The notes beneath the pieces were generated by a model that searched no databases, was not told where the DNA came from, and was given only the letters and a program-made list of their open reading frames with translations. A program made the position numbers and the translations under genes. A stretch of DNA of 64,000 nucleotides from CATOSP01 sp965197545. GTDB taxonomy: Bacteria > Chloroflexota > Dehalococcoidia > Lucifugimonadales > UBA3495. Shown in pieces: positions 1 to 8,261 of this stretch (its first letter is position 1; every line of letters starts with the position of its first letter). Location: NCBI GenBank assembly GCA_965197545.1, contig CBDANJ010000008.1, positions 1,054,001-1,118,000 on the forward strand. Direction: 5' to 3'.

Positions 1-1
1 T

Positions 2-1207
2 TTTCACCAGGAAAACCAGCGGCTTTCCGACCTGGAAATCCGGCGTCAGATGACCGGTCAGACCGTCTGGTCCATCATGCAGGCCTTCTTCTCCCTGTCC
101 CCGGTGATGGTGTACGTCATCGCCGGTTACCTGCTCCTCGGCCTGGGGGAAGGAGGAATTTCCCCCGGCACTATCGTGGCCTTCACCACCCTCCAGGCCC
201 GTCTATACTTCCCCATCGGAACCCTGCTGAGGGTGTCCGTGGAACTCCAGGCATCGCTGGCCCTCTTCGAGCGCATTTTCGGTTACCTGGACACCCGGCC
301 CGACATCGTGGACGCCCCCGACGCGGTGGACGTCAACCCCCGGACCATCGCTGGCTCCATCAAGTTCGACGGCGTGCGGGTGAACTACGGTACGGCGCGG
401 CCCCGGGAGGAAGCCGGCCGGGTTCCCGGCTCCCCACGCTACGCTCTGGACGGGGTCAGCTTCCAGGTGCAGCCCGGCCAGTTGGCGGCCTTCGTGGGTC
501 CCAGCGGCGCCGGCAAGACCACCATCTCGTACCTCATCCCCCGCCTGTACGATGCCAGCGAGGGTTCCGTGAAGATTGACGGTCGGGACGTCCGCCGGTT
601 GAAGCAGCGGGCGCTGGCAAGCATCATCGGCTACGTTTCCCAGGAAAGCTACCTGTTCCACGCCAGCGTCAGGGACAACCTGCTCTACGGCAGGCCCGAC
701 GCCACCGACGATGAGGTCTACGAGGCCGCCCGGGCCGCCAACATCCACGACAGGATCATGGACTTCACCGACGGTTACGATACCGTGGTGGGGGAACGGG
801 GTTACCGGCTATCGGGAGGGGAACGCCAACGGCTGTCCATTGCCCGGGTGATTCTCCACCAGCCCCGGATCCTGGTCCTGGACGAGGCCACGTCGGCCCT
901 GGACACCGCCAGTGAACGGCTGGTCCAGGCCGCCCTGCGCCCCCTGATGGAGGGGCGGACCACCATCGCCATCGCACACCGCTTGTCCACCATCATGGCC
1001 GCCGACGTCATCTTCGCCGTTGACCGGGGGCGAATCGTCGAGCAGGGGACACACGGGGAACTGGTGGCCCGGGGCGGCCTGTACCATGACCTGTACCACC
1101 AGCAGTTCCAGGGCGGGCTGCTGGAGTGCGAATGCGAGGACGGGGTGGTCATGGCCGACGGGCAGATTGTTTACTCTGAGGATGCCAGCCTGGCCCGGTC
1201 AATCTAG
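2..1207 (+). CDS. ABC transporter, fused permease and ATPase (5' truncated by window edge)
   Basis: The reading frame is open from base 2, ahead of the first ATG at base 50, so the gene begins outside the window and only the last part of its membrane domain is present. Numbering from that ATG, hydrophobic segments occupy about residues 10-45. The ATPase domain then follows with every landmark: Walker A GPSGAGKT at 150-157, Q-loop glutamine 198, signature LSGGE at 254-258, Walker B ILVLDEA with its catalytic glutamate near 279, and H-loop histidine 310. This is the exporter layout, with the permease fused to the nucleotide-binding domain, and such proteins normally dimerise in the inner membrane. 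The substrate cannot be read from the sequence. Confidence 0.93.
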   Translation, partial: FHQENQRLSDLEIRRQMTGQTVWSIMQAFFSLSPVMVYVIAGYLLLGLGEGGISPGTIVAFTTLQARLYFPIGTLLRVSVELQASLALFERIFGYLDTRPDIVDAPDAVDVNPRTIAGSIKFDGVRVNYGTARPREEAGRVPGSPRYALDGVSFQVQPGQLAAFVGPSGAGKTTISYLIPRLYDASEGSVKIDGRDVRRLKQRALASIIGYVSQESYLFHASVRDNLLYGRPDATDDEVYEAARAANIHDRIMDFTDGYDTVVGERGYRLSGGERQRLSIARVILHQPRILVLDEATSALDTASERLVQAALRPLMEGRTTIAIAHRLSTIMAADVIFAVDRGRIVEQGTHGELVARGGLYHDLYHQQFQGGLLECECEDGVVMADGQIVYSEDASLARSI

Positions 1208-1473
1208 CGCGGCTTCACCCGGGTAACCACCCTGTCTCCCGCAAGCTCAATCTGCCGCAGAGGCGCCTGGGCCTGCTCCACTCCCGGCCATCGCATCCGG
1301 AGAATCAGATAGCAGGTATCCGGCTCCGTTTCGTACAGCCTGTCAAGGGCATCCTGGACATGGCCCCCTCCCTCAACGACGAGAGCATCGCCAATCTCGC
1401 CGGCAAGCCCCGGCCCTGATACTACAGCCGCACTGCTGATGTCAGCAGCGATTGCCGGCGTCTGTAGTGACAA
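1204..1473 (-). CDS. hypothetical protein, possibly a gene fragment
   Basis: This 89-residue frame runs convergently to the ABC transporter and overlaps its last four bases. The C-terminal half, from about residue 28 (ALVVEGGGHVQDAL) to the end, looks more protein-like than the N-terminal third, which is rich in alanine and serine and may be spurious. No family was recognised and no convincing ribosome binding site precedes the first ATG. It may be the tail of a longer gene whose front has been lost. Confidence 0.3.
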   Translation of the reverse strand: MSLQTPAIAADISSAAVVSGPGLAGEIGDALVVEGGGHVQDALDRLYETEPDTCYLILRMRWPGVEQAQAPLRQIELAGDRVVTRVKPR

Positions 1474-1801
1474 CTACGCGCTCAAGCCTGGTGCCGCCGT
1501 CTCTTCACGGGAGTCAACCGCCATCTGGAGTCACGCTCCAGGTGGCACGCCACTGGCCTGGGACGCGCCATCAGGCTTGATGCGCGTCCCCCCACCCATC
1601 GGGCACCACCGTTCCGGAGACCGGGGTCCAGCCCGTGAATTCATCCCCACAGGAGTGGGGAACAGACCGGGACAACGTTCGAGAATAAGCGTCATCTCCG
1701 ACTATCCGGCACTTTGCACCGAGCGAGAGCAGGTAGTCGGATATTAAGGCCCAGCACGATCATCCTGATTCGTTCCGAGCAGGGTCGAGCGTCTACGAGA
1801 A
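1474..1801. other. intergenic stretch with a CRISPR-repeat-like unit
   Basis: No convincing gene is visible in these 328 bases. The only structured element is the 29-bp hairpin unit at 1637-1665, described separately. It is bounded by the small hypothetical frame on the left and by the 3' end of a Rossmann pseudogene on the right. Confidence 0.5.
1637..1665 (+). repeat. solitary CRISPR-repeat-like hairpin unit
   Basis: This 29-base stretch resembles type I-E CRISPR repeats read on the complementary strand. It has a TTCATCCCCAC arm, a four-base loop AGGA and a GTGGGGAACA arm. The palindromic stem TCCCCAC/GTGGGGA is seven base pairs long. The 29-nt length and the conserved ends match the E. 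coli/Thermus-type repeat as I remember it. No second copy occurs at a spacer distance of about 32 bases on either side, and the window contains no cas gene. Confidence 0.4.
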
Positions 1802-2104
1802 TCAATAGCTGGCCCGCCCTGAAGCCGTGAGAACATGTACAGCGTCAATTGTCACGACGCGCTCAATCCCTACAGTTTTCCAACGGCGTAAGCCGATGAT
1901 CGAGCCGTCCACGTGGCCCACTTTACCGCCGCCGATTACAATCGTGGGAACGTCGCTTATTCCGGCCTTGGCTGCCAGGTTCCGCGTTCGGTCGCTACGA
2001 CCGGCCAGGCACGCAATCACGTCCATCTCGTTTTCCCGGAGACGCTGCCCGACGGCATGGCCCATGTCGCCCGGGCTCAGAATAGCCACAGTACTGATAT
2101 TCAT
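1802..2104 (-). pseudogene. NAD(P)-dependent oxidoreductase remnant with internal deletion
   Basis: The first 53 residues are a clear Rossmann N-terminus of the 6-phosphogluconate / 3-hydroxyisobutyrate dehydrogenase type, with SPGDMGHAVGQRLRENE followed by CLAGRSDRTRNLA. After DVP the protein jumps to GGGKVGHVDGSIIG, which resembles a region normally much further along such proteins (the substrate-loop motif usually written as D-A/G-S-I-I-G). It then ends in unrelated sequence. Functional relatives are near 280-300 residues and this frame is 100. The simplest reading is a deletion that removed the middle of the gene plus loss of the C-terminal helical domain. It is probably non-functional. 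Confidence 0.6.
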
Positions 2105-2259
2105 GAATGGTTTCTCGCGAATCAGATTTAGAGCGCCAACTATAGCACAGGGCTTGGCTCCTTCTTCGGCAGGAGTCGGTTGCGGACGGTCTGCTGAACG
2201 GGGATACTAGGGAGCGAACCGACAACCTCATCAAATGACCGGTCTGGCTGGAGTTGACC

Positions 2260-3141
2260 ATGGTATTCGCACATCCTGAGTTTCTCGTTTCGACCGATTG
2301 GCTGGCCCAACACTTGGAGGACGGAGACGTCCGCGTCTTCGAAACAACCGTCTTCCTGCACCGCGGCGACGGCGGTGGTGTGCGCGCAGAGTCGGGCCGG
2401 AGCGAGTACGAGACGGGGCACATTCCCAGCGCAGGCTTCCTCGACCTGCAAGCGGACTTTTCCGACAGCGATCAACCCTTCCGCTTCATGATGCCGTCGG
2501 CCGAAGCGTTTGCGGAGGCGGCCGGGCGGCACGGCATCTCGGAGTCATCGAAACTGGTCCTCTACGACCGCCTGGGGTCGCAGTGGGCGGCGAGGCTGTG
2601 GTGGATGTTCCGCTCGATGGACTGCCAGGGAGCGGTCGTGCTGGACGGCGGTTGGCGTCGCTGGACGGCCGAGGGCCGGGCCGTCTCAACAGACCCTGCG
2701 ACCTACGCGCTCACGACCTTCACCCCGAAGGCCGACCCGGCACGATTCGCCGATCTGGTCGAGGTCAGGGCGTTCATCGAGTCGGGTGACGGAGGTGTCA
2801 GCTGCCTGATCAACGCCCTGGGACGAGACCAGCACTCGGGCGCCGACGGCGGGCGAAGCCACGGGCGGGCCGGGCACATTCCCGGCGCGACCAACGTGCC
2901 CTCGGGCGAGTTGACCGATCCTAAGACCGGCCTCTTCCGGCCGGCGGAGGATCTGGCATCGCTCTTCGAAGCGGCGGGCGCGGACCGGGCGCAGCGCGTG
3001 ATCACGTATTGCGGGGGCGGCATTGCAGCGTCCAATGACGCCTTCGTCCTCGCGATGCTGGGCTACGAGAACGTCGCGGTGTACGACGCCTCCATGTCTG
3101 AATACGCCACCGATCCGTCGCTGCCGCTGGTGGCTGACTGA
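2260..3141 (+). CDS. sulfurtransferase, double rhodanese domain
   Basis: This 293-residue protein has two rhodanese modules, as in thiosulfate and 3-mercaptopyruvate sulfurtransferases. The first module (about 10-140) lacks a catalytic cysteine and carries the usual E-T-GHIPSA and LDGGW signatures. The second (about 165-290) has the active-site loop YCGGGIAAS with the persulfide-forming cysteine at residue 251, preceded by AGHIPGATNVP. The ATG at 2260 is preferred over an in-frame TTG at 2254 because GGAG sits 6-7 bases upstream of it. The enzyme moves sulfane sulfur to cyanide or thiol acceptors; the loop does not decide between thiosulfate and mercaptopyruvate as donor. A flavin monooxygenase follows 51 bases later on the same strand. 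Confidence 0.92.
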   Translation: MVFAHPEFLVSTDWLAQHLEDGDVRVFETTVFLHRGDGGGVRAESGRSEYETGHIPSAGFLDLQADFSDSDQPFRFMMPSAEAFAEAAGRHGISESSKLVLYDRLGSQWAARLWWMFRSMDCQGAVVLDGGWRRWTAEGRAVSTDPATYALTTFTPKADPARFADLVEVRAFIESGDGGVSCLINALGRDQHSGADGGRSHGRAGHIPGATNVPSGELTDPKTGLFRPAEDLASLFEAAGADRAQRVITYCGGGIAASNDAFVLAMLGYENVAVYDASMSEYATDPSLPLVAD

Positions 3142-3192
3142 GCGGCACGGGCGCATTTACCGTGGAGCGAAACGCCAGACAAGAGGTGAGCC

Positions 3193-4251
3193 ATGACGCC
3201 GGCTGCCACGCTTAACGATACCCTCGAATTTGGGCTGTTCGACTGGATTGAATGGGACAAATCGCCGCCCAACGAGATCTTCGAAAACCGGCTCAAGATG
3301 CTGGAATACGCAGATCGGAGCGGGTTCTACAGCTACCACCTGGCGGAGCACCACATAACTCCCCTGAGCGTATCGCCCTCGCCGGCGGTGTTCCTGGCGG
3401 CGGCGGCGCAACGCACCTCAAAGCTGCGCCTGGGGCCCTTGGTCTTCCTGCTGCCCTTCTACAACCCCATCCGTCTGTTCCACGAGATCTGCATGCTGGA
3501 CAATCTCAGCAACGGACGCCTCGACCTGGGTGTGGGCCGCGGTGTCTCGCCCATCGAGGCCGAAGAGTTCGGCGTTGACCTGGACATCAGCTGGGATATG
3601 TTCAACGAGCAGATGGACATGTTCACTAAGGGGTTCACCACCGGAACGCTCAACCACCGGGGCCAGCACTACAACTACGAGGACATAGAACTCTGGATTA
3701 AGCCCTACCAGAAGCCCTATCCCCCGCTGTGGTACGCGAGCAACAACATCGAAACGGTGCCATGGATGGCCCAGCACAGCTTCAACACCTGCACTGTTTT
3801 CGCCGACAATGCTGGCGTCAAGGCCCACTATGACCTGTACAAGCAGGTCTGGAAATCCGAGCGAATGTCCGACGGACTGAACAGCCACGTAACCGTTCCC
3901 AAGCTGGGGCTGGTCCGCCACATGTACATTGCCGACAACGATGAGCAGGCCAGGGTGGAGGCCAAAGCAGCGTACCAGACATGGTTCCACAACATCGACT
4001 ACCTGTGGGCCAAGAACGGCCTTGACCGGCTGGGCGCCATGAGGGATTTCGACGCACTGGAAGCCAAGAATGTGATCATCGTGGGCACACCGTCGAACGT
4101 CGAGGAGCGGGTCCAGCGGGCAATCGACGAGACGGGCATCAACTACTTCTGCCCCATATTCGCATGGGGCGACCTGACCCCCGACCAGGTCGTGCGCTGC
4201 ATGGGCCTGTTCGTCGATGAGGTCATGCCCAACCTGCGGCCCGGCGGCTAG
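3193..4251 (+). CDS. LLM class flavin-dependent oxidoreductase (luciferase-like monooxygenase)
   Basis: The 352-residue product is a bacterial luciferase-like TIM barrel. Signature stretches are YSYHLAEHH near residue 45, the RTSKLRLGPLVFLLPFYNP strand near 80, and LDNLSNGRLDLGVGRG near 105, typical of group A flavin monooxygenases that use reduced FMN. The C-terminal part carries the insertion and closing helices expected in this family. It is one of three such genes in the window (also at 53.4 and 59.9 kb); expanded flavin monooxygenase families are characteristic of SAR202-type Chloroflexota. The substrate is unknown. The ATG follows a GAGGTGAGCC ribosome binding site. Confidence 0.92.
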   Translation: MTPAATLNDTLEFGLFDWIEWDKSPPNEIFENRLKMLEYADRSGFYSYHLAEHHITPLSVSPSPAVFLAAAAQRTSKLRLGPLVFLLPFYNPIRLFHEICMLDNLSNGRLDLGVGRGVSPIEAEEFGVDLDISWDMFNEQMDMFTKGFTTGTLNHRGQHYNYEDIELWIKPYQKPYPPLWYASNNIETVPWMAQHSFNTCTVFADNAGVKAHYDLYKQVWKSERMSDGLNSHVTVPKLGLVRHMYIADNDEQARVEAKAAYQTWFHNIDYLWAKNGLDRLGAMRDFDALEAKNVIIVGTPSNVEERVQRAIDETGINYFCPIFAWGDLTPDQVVRCMGLFVDEVMPNLRPGG

Positions 4252-4336
4252 TTACGCGTACAGTCGAGATTGCCGCGCTGCGCTCGCAATGACAAACGGG
4301 GTACGCGTGGCGGAGCAGCATACAGGAGGCACGACA

Positions 4337-4953
4337 ATGTCCTCGGCCAGCCCCTACTCTCCGGCGACCGCCGAATCGCTCAGCAGGACCATTGAAGCCC
4401 TGGCCGCCCGCAACGTGGACGCCGTTGTGGTGGTGAGCAGGGAGGCAGCCCTGGCCAGGCTGCGGGAACTGGTGCCCGAGGGTTCCGAGGTTTTCGTCAA
4501 CACCTCCGAGACGCTGGACACCATCGGCTACACGGAATACATGCACGGCAACGACCGCTACATCAACCTGCACGACCAGATGATGGCCCGACCCGATCCG
4601 GCATACCAGCGGGAGTTCCGACGCAAGACCACCACCGCCGACTACTTCGTGGGCAGCGTCCAGGCCGTCGCCGAGACTGGTGAGATTGTCATCGCCAGCG
4701 GTTCCGGCAGCCAGATCGGGGCCTACTCCTACGGCGCCCGCCGGGTCATTCTCGTGGCCGGCACTCAGAAGATCTGCCCCACTCTGGCCGAGGCCGAGGC
4801 CCGCACCCGCGGCTTCACACTGGAGCGCCACGACCGCTGGCTTGAAGGACGGGGGCGGCTCCCGCGCCCATCGGCAAATACATGGTGATGGAACATGAGC
4901 CCGTGGTCGGTCGCATCTCCATGATCCTCATTCCCGAGAGCCTCGGTTGGTAA
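4337..4953 (+). pseudogene. LUD domain protein (LutC/YkgG type), frameshifted near its 3' end
   Basis: The ATG at 4337 follows a perfect AGGAGG at 4324-4329. The frame encodes an LUD domain of the lactate-utilisation C type, with a VFVNTSETLDTIGY stretch, a TTADYFVGSVQAVAETGEIV core and ASGSGSQIGAY followed by RRVILVAGTQKI. After WLEGRG, at a GGGGG run around 4850-4854, this frame loses homology and stops at 4888. In the -1 frame the expected C-terminus continues as APIGKYMVMEHE and VGRISMILIPESLGW, up to a TAA at 4951-4953. One base is therefore missing, or two added, relative to an intact gene. This could be a real mutation or a homopolymer sequencing error. LUD proteins act in lactate or related acid oxidation. 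Confidence 0.8.
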
Positions 4954-5042
4954 TCGGACGGCGAGTCATCGAAGCCTCAACATGTGTGGGGCGCACGGTC
5001 GTGCGCTCGCCATTGTTTCCGCGCGCCACCGGACACCCGCCG

Positions 5043-5474
5043 TCAATCGAAGAAGATGGGTTCTCCGTTCAGCGTGGACTTGTCCTCGAAGGGCGTGGGA
5101 TTGGCAACCGCGGCCCTCACCCAGCACCCGTTGCGGGCATTGCGCAACACTGCCGCCACCCGTTCCGGATCGCCGGGAGACTCGATCTCGTAGCTGGTTT
5201 CCACCTTCGGGGCACTGGCCTGAATGGTTCCCGCCAGTACCGAACCCTCCAGCCCGAAGTACCCTTCCACGTGGGCCTTGACGCTGCTGATATCCACTTT
5301 CATCAATCGAGAGTACCTCTCGATCTGCGTCATCTCTCAAAATGCAATCGAGGCGGCAAGATAGTGCAGCGGCGCGGGAGCGGTGCTATTGCCGCCGATG
5401 GTGGGGGATTCGTCGCAGTAGATGGTGAACTTGACGTTCATGCCCACGAGGGCCCGCCGCAGCATGTTGCCCAT
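5043..5474 (-). pseudogene. OsmC family protein split by a one-base frameshift
   Basis: The two halves of an OsmC-type peroxide-detoxification protein lie in adjacent frames. The upstream half (5474 down to 5337) encodes VKFTIYCDESPTIGG, then TAPAPLHYLAASIAF, and ends at a TGA. The downstream half continues as EMTQIERYSRLMKVDISSV and runs to 5043. Adding one base at the TGA turns it into a cysteine codon (TGN) and joins the halves as AF-C-EMTQ, which restores the catalytic cysteine expected after the glycine-proline-rich loop in OsmC proteins. The start is uncertain; ATG at 5474 is the first plausible one. It points toward the LUD gene, itself frameshifted. Confidence 0.7.
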
Positions 5475-6010
5475 GTCTTCCACGTCCACTTCGGCGACCG
5501 TGGACCGGCTGGTCTGTCCCGGTGGAAACGGATTGAAATTCGGTTCAGGTCTTTCGCTGTGTCCTGGGACCACTCCTCCGGGTCTCGGGGATGACCCAAA
5601 ACTACCACGGAGCATCCGGCAATACAACGAACCGCCCGAAACCAACAAGGTCATTCGATTATCGCAACCCCTGCCCGTCATTCCGGCGACAGCAATAGTT
5701 CCACATGGTGCAGGGCGCCGTTCTGGCGCCGGAATACAGGCCAGCCCCAATCAAATCCTATCCATCCTGTATATCCATGCAAAATTGCCTCGCATTCGCA
5801 AAGTGAGTACCCGTGACCAAGGAACTGGACTTACCATTGACCTGTCCGCCACATGGACTGCCAATGCCTCTGGTATGCTCATTCGGAGCGTAGCCAGCAG
5901 CAGGGACTGAACGACGAATTGGTTGGCGCCAAATACGATGTCCCGCTCGAAACCAACCCCGGAAGACGGGACGGTTGGACCCTACACGAAACATTGAAAG
6001 GAGGAGAGTT
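5475..6010. other. non-coding gap with inverted repeat and dispersed repeat motif
   Basis: No gene was recognised in these 536 bases. They hold a 9-bp inverted repeat, ATTCCGGCG at 5680-5688 and CGCCGGAAT at 5727-5735, with a GC-rich loop. A TATCCATCCTGTATATCC motif near 5759-5776 recurs in altered form near 10183 and 10353. A GGAGGAGAG ribosome binding site for the next gene closes the gap. Confidence 0.5.
5680..5735. repeat. inverted repeat, REP-like
   Basis: A perfect 9-bp inverted repeat (ATTCCGGCG and CGCCGGAAT) brackets a 38-base loop. The string CGTCATTCCGGCG at its left edge resembles the complement of the CGCCGGAATGACGG string at 59675-59687, suggesting a dispersed palindromic element. 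Confidence 0.4.
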
Positions 6011-6904
6011 ATGCCAGAGAAACAACGTATGACCACCAGGCTCAAGGAGCTGTTTGAGCGTCCGGAGATTTTCGTCCTGGCCGGCGGGATGAACGCCATG
6101 GGCGCAAAGATGGCCGAGGTGCTGGGGTTCGAGGCCTTTTACATGTCCGGTGGCAATACCTCGGCCCAACTCATGGGTTGGACCGAAGGCGGCACCAGTA
6201 TGCGGGACATGGTGGACAACGCCAGGCGGATCGTAAATACGATAGACATTCCGGCATTCGTCGACATGGATACGGGCTATGGGGATGCCATCACGGTGTA
6301 CGAGACGGTGAAGGAGTACATCCGGGCTGGGATTGCCGGAACCCACCTGGAAGACCAGACTTACCCGCCCAAATCGGGTCCCCGCCGCCGGTGCATCTCC
6401 ATCGAGGAGATGGTGGGCAAGCTGAGGGCTGCCATGGACGCCAAGATGGAGTTTGACCCGGACTTCGTGATTGTGGCCAGATGCGATTACGCCGGCGTCC
6501 TGGGGGCGACCTTCGAGGAGGTGATGGAACGATGTTTGGCTTATAAGAGCCAAACCAACGTGGACGTGGTCTGTCCCGCCGTATCCTCCTGGGAGGACAA
6601 CAAGGAAGCCATCCGGCGCATTCCCGGTCCGGTGCTGCCCCTGTTCACCCACGGGAGCCAGACTCATCCCACCCTGGAAGAGCTGCAGGAAGCAGGGGCC
6701 GCCGCGGCCTGGTATCCCGCTCTCACCACCATGGCGGGGCTTCAAGCGTCCTGGGACTTCCTCAACGAATTCCAGGAACGCGGCACCGGCGCGATCGACG
6801 ATTTCCTAGCGACGGCTGCCCAAAGCAGGTGGGGTGTGGCCAGCAATGGGAGCATCCTGGGGGCGCAGCGCATTCGGGAGATGGAAGACAAGTACTTGCC
6901 ATAA
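6011..6904 (+). CDS. isocitrate lyase / PEP mutase superfamily enzyme
   Basis: The 297-residue protein is an (alpha/beta)8 barrel of the isocitrate lyase/phosphoenolpyruvate mutase superfamily. It shows the metal-binding DMDTGYG motif at residues 85-91, HLEDQTYPPKSG at 112-123 and VARCDY near 155-160. The lyase cysteine motif KKCGH is replaced by PPKSG, so it is not a canonical isocitrate or methylisocitrate lyase; a carboxyvinyl-carboxyphosphonate mutase-like, 2-methylcitrate-like or oxaloacetate-hydrolysing activity is possible. The ATG at 6011 follows GGAGGAGAG. It has its own long 5' gap and a non-coding region after it, so it looks monocistronic. A second superfamily member lies at 48.0 kb. 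Confidence 0.88.
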   Translation: MPEKQRMTTRLKELFERPEIFVLAGGMNAMGAKMAEVLGFEAFYMSGGNTSAQLMGWTEGGTSMRDMVDNARRIVNTIDIPAFVDMDTGYGDAITVYETVKEYIRAGIAGTHLEDQTYPPKSGPRRRCISIEEMVGKLRAAMDAKMEFDPDFVIVARCDYAGVLGATFEEVMERCLAYKSQTNVDVVCPAVSSWEDNKEAIRRIPGPVLPLFTHGSQTHPTLEELQEAGAAAAWYPALTTMAGLQASWDFLNEFQERGTGAIDDFLATAAQSRWGVASNGSILGAQRIREMEDKYLP

Positions 6905-7648
6905 TTGAGAGCGAACCAAGAAGACAGGATGCTGTCACCCTATACTTGGACAAAGGTGGAATCTACATGGGTCCTCATACGAATCCCTGCGGATTTCACT
7001 TTGGCTTTAGTTTAGGTCCTGGACTGTATACGGGGGAGCTCCGGTCCGGCACTCCCTCACACCGGTCTCTCGCCGGCGACGTAGGGTGGCCTATTTCGTG
7101 AGCCCACTATCTCGGGAGACCAGTCATACTGCCACTTCTCGAATGCCACCAGGAGCCCTAGGAGGAAGAGTATCTCCTAGATGGCCCCCAGTATGTCGGC
7201 CCATATGCTTTCTATCTCCTCGAGGGCGTCGAACAGGCCGGACAGGCCAGCAACAAAGGCCAACTGTATCAAGGCGGCCATCAGCACCACCAAGGTCCGC
7301 CGTGCGAGCCTCCAGTCCGCCGCAGGGCCCCAGTGAGGCGGCCTCCCGGTGTTCCTGAACTCCGCGCCATCACTTTGAAGCAGGGAGAGGCGGCCATGGC
7401 CAGCGCTGCGGCCAAAGCTTACTCGAAGCCAAAGGCCCCGCCTTGAGAGGGCGGAGTGCTGCGATCTCCACCTTGAAAGGGTGGCGTCCTCCCCTGTGAT
7501 GTCACGGTCAGAGTGCAGGAATCACGGAACTGGAATGTCGTTAATCCAAAGGACCTGGGCTGTCAGGAGACCTTGCTTGCCCGCTGGGTCTGGCTGATGG
7601 GACCCTTCACCCCAACCCTCCATCACCAAGGAAGAGGGACTTTTCCTG
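6905..7648. other. decayed region
   Basis: No intact gene was found in these 744 bases. They hold the broken small membrane gene at 7057-7281 (minus strand). Near 7601-7650 there is a degenerate stretch (CCTTCACCCCAACCCTCCATCACC then GAAGAGGGACTTTT) resembling the interior of the small inverted-repeat elements at 34945 and 63114. The pattern is consistent with a gene graveyard beside insertion sequences. Confidence 0.4.
7057..7281 (-). pseudogene. small membrane protein gene with an internal TAG
   Basis: From an ATG at 7281 the frame encodes MAALIQLAFVAGLSGLFDAL and DALEEIESIWADILGAI. It meets a TAG at 7179-7177 and continues in the same frame as EILFLLGLLVAFEKWQYDW to a TGA at 7057. Both halves are hydrophobic with a charged acidic linker, which looks like two membrane helices of one protein. 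The frame is also open upstream to about 7370, with protein-like sequence (FRNTGRPPHWGPAADW), so the real gene was longer. No family was recognised. The single stop suggests inactivation. Confidence 0.35.
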
Positions 7649-8131
7649 CTATCGCTGCTGCTGCCAAGCTTCGTAGTTCTGCTGCATGTATTCGACGTGC
7701 TCGCGGACGTGGCTTTCGTACACATCGAGCCAATCGTCCAGTGTCATGTCACCGTTCTCGGGATGGTGGGCGGTGTTGGACCACGCGGAGTCCGGCAGCG
7801 ACTTGATCAACGTGTAGGTCTTGCTCCGCAGCCATCGGAAGAGGCTGAGTGAGTCCTCTATGCTCTGTTGGTGATAGTTCAGCACGCCGGCCCATTGGTT
7901 TTCGTCGTAGTCCATCAGCGTCCGGCCCGGTTCGGCGACCAGACGACGGCAACGGATGTAGCTGTTGGCCTCGCTGTCGGCGACGTGGACGATGTGCTCA
8001 TGGATGCTCCAGCAGCCATGCTCGTCCCGAAATTGCCACATTTCCTTGGGGAACTTTTCGAGGGCATCGGCAAGCATGGAGTACGCGTTGCCATAGGATT
8101 CTATTTTCTGCTTGCGCGCTTCGGGTGTCAT
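7649..8131 (-). CDS. DinB-like (DinB_2/YfiT type) metalloprotein
   Basis: The 160-residue protein is a four-helix DinB-like fold. Candidate metal ligands are the histidines in CWSIHEHIVHVADSE near residue 40 and in ESHVREHVEYMQ near the C-terminus. The start at 8131 (MTPEARKQKIES) is preferred over longer possibilities because the upstream in-frame sequence belongs to an insertion sequence end, and because GGAG lies about ten bases upstream. Members are thought to be thiol-dependent transferases or nickel/zinc-binding proteins, but specific reactions are known for few of them. The gene lies 88 bases outside the left terminal repeat of the ISAs1 element. A second DinB-type gene is at 18.2 kb. 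Confidence 0.8.
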   Translation of the reverse strand: MTPEARKQKIESYGNAYSMLADALEKFPKEMWQFRDEHGCWSIHEHIVHVADSEANSYIRCRRLVAEPGRTLMDYDENQWAGVLNYHQQSIEDSLSLFRWLRSKTYTLIKSLPDSAWSNTAHHPENGDMTLDDWLDVYESHVREHVEYMQQNYEAWQQQR

Positions 8132-8261
8132 CGGCAGGTTTCTCCAGGACGTGCCAAGATGGATAGAAACTAATCTATCAGGCATCCGCAAGGCGGACAA
8201 GCGGGGGTGGGCAACCGGCCAGGGTCTTTCGATTCTTGAACCGAGGGAATAACATGAGGAA

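Noticed and set aside
203..748. Long open frame on the minus strand within the ABC transporter
   Set aside because: Its composition follows the third-position GC bias of the plus-strand gene, and its sequence is glycine/valine/histidine-rich without family motifs.
1600..1740. A full CRISPR array around the 29-base hairpin
   Set aside because: Only one repeat unit exists. Sequences one repeat-plus-spacer away on either side show no second unit.
4845..4860. Programmed -1 frameshift in the LUD gene
   Set aside because: There is no slippery heptamer with a downstream pseudoknot. A lost base in a G run explains the observation more simply.
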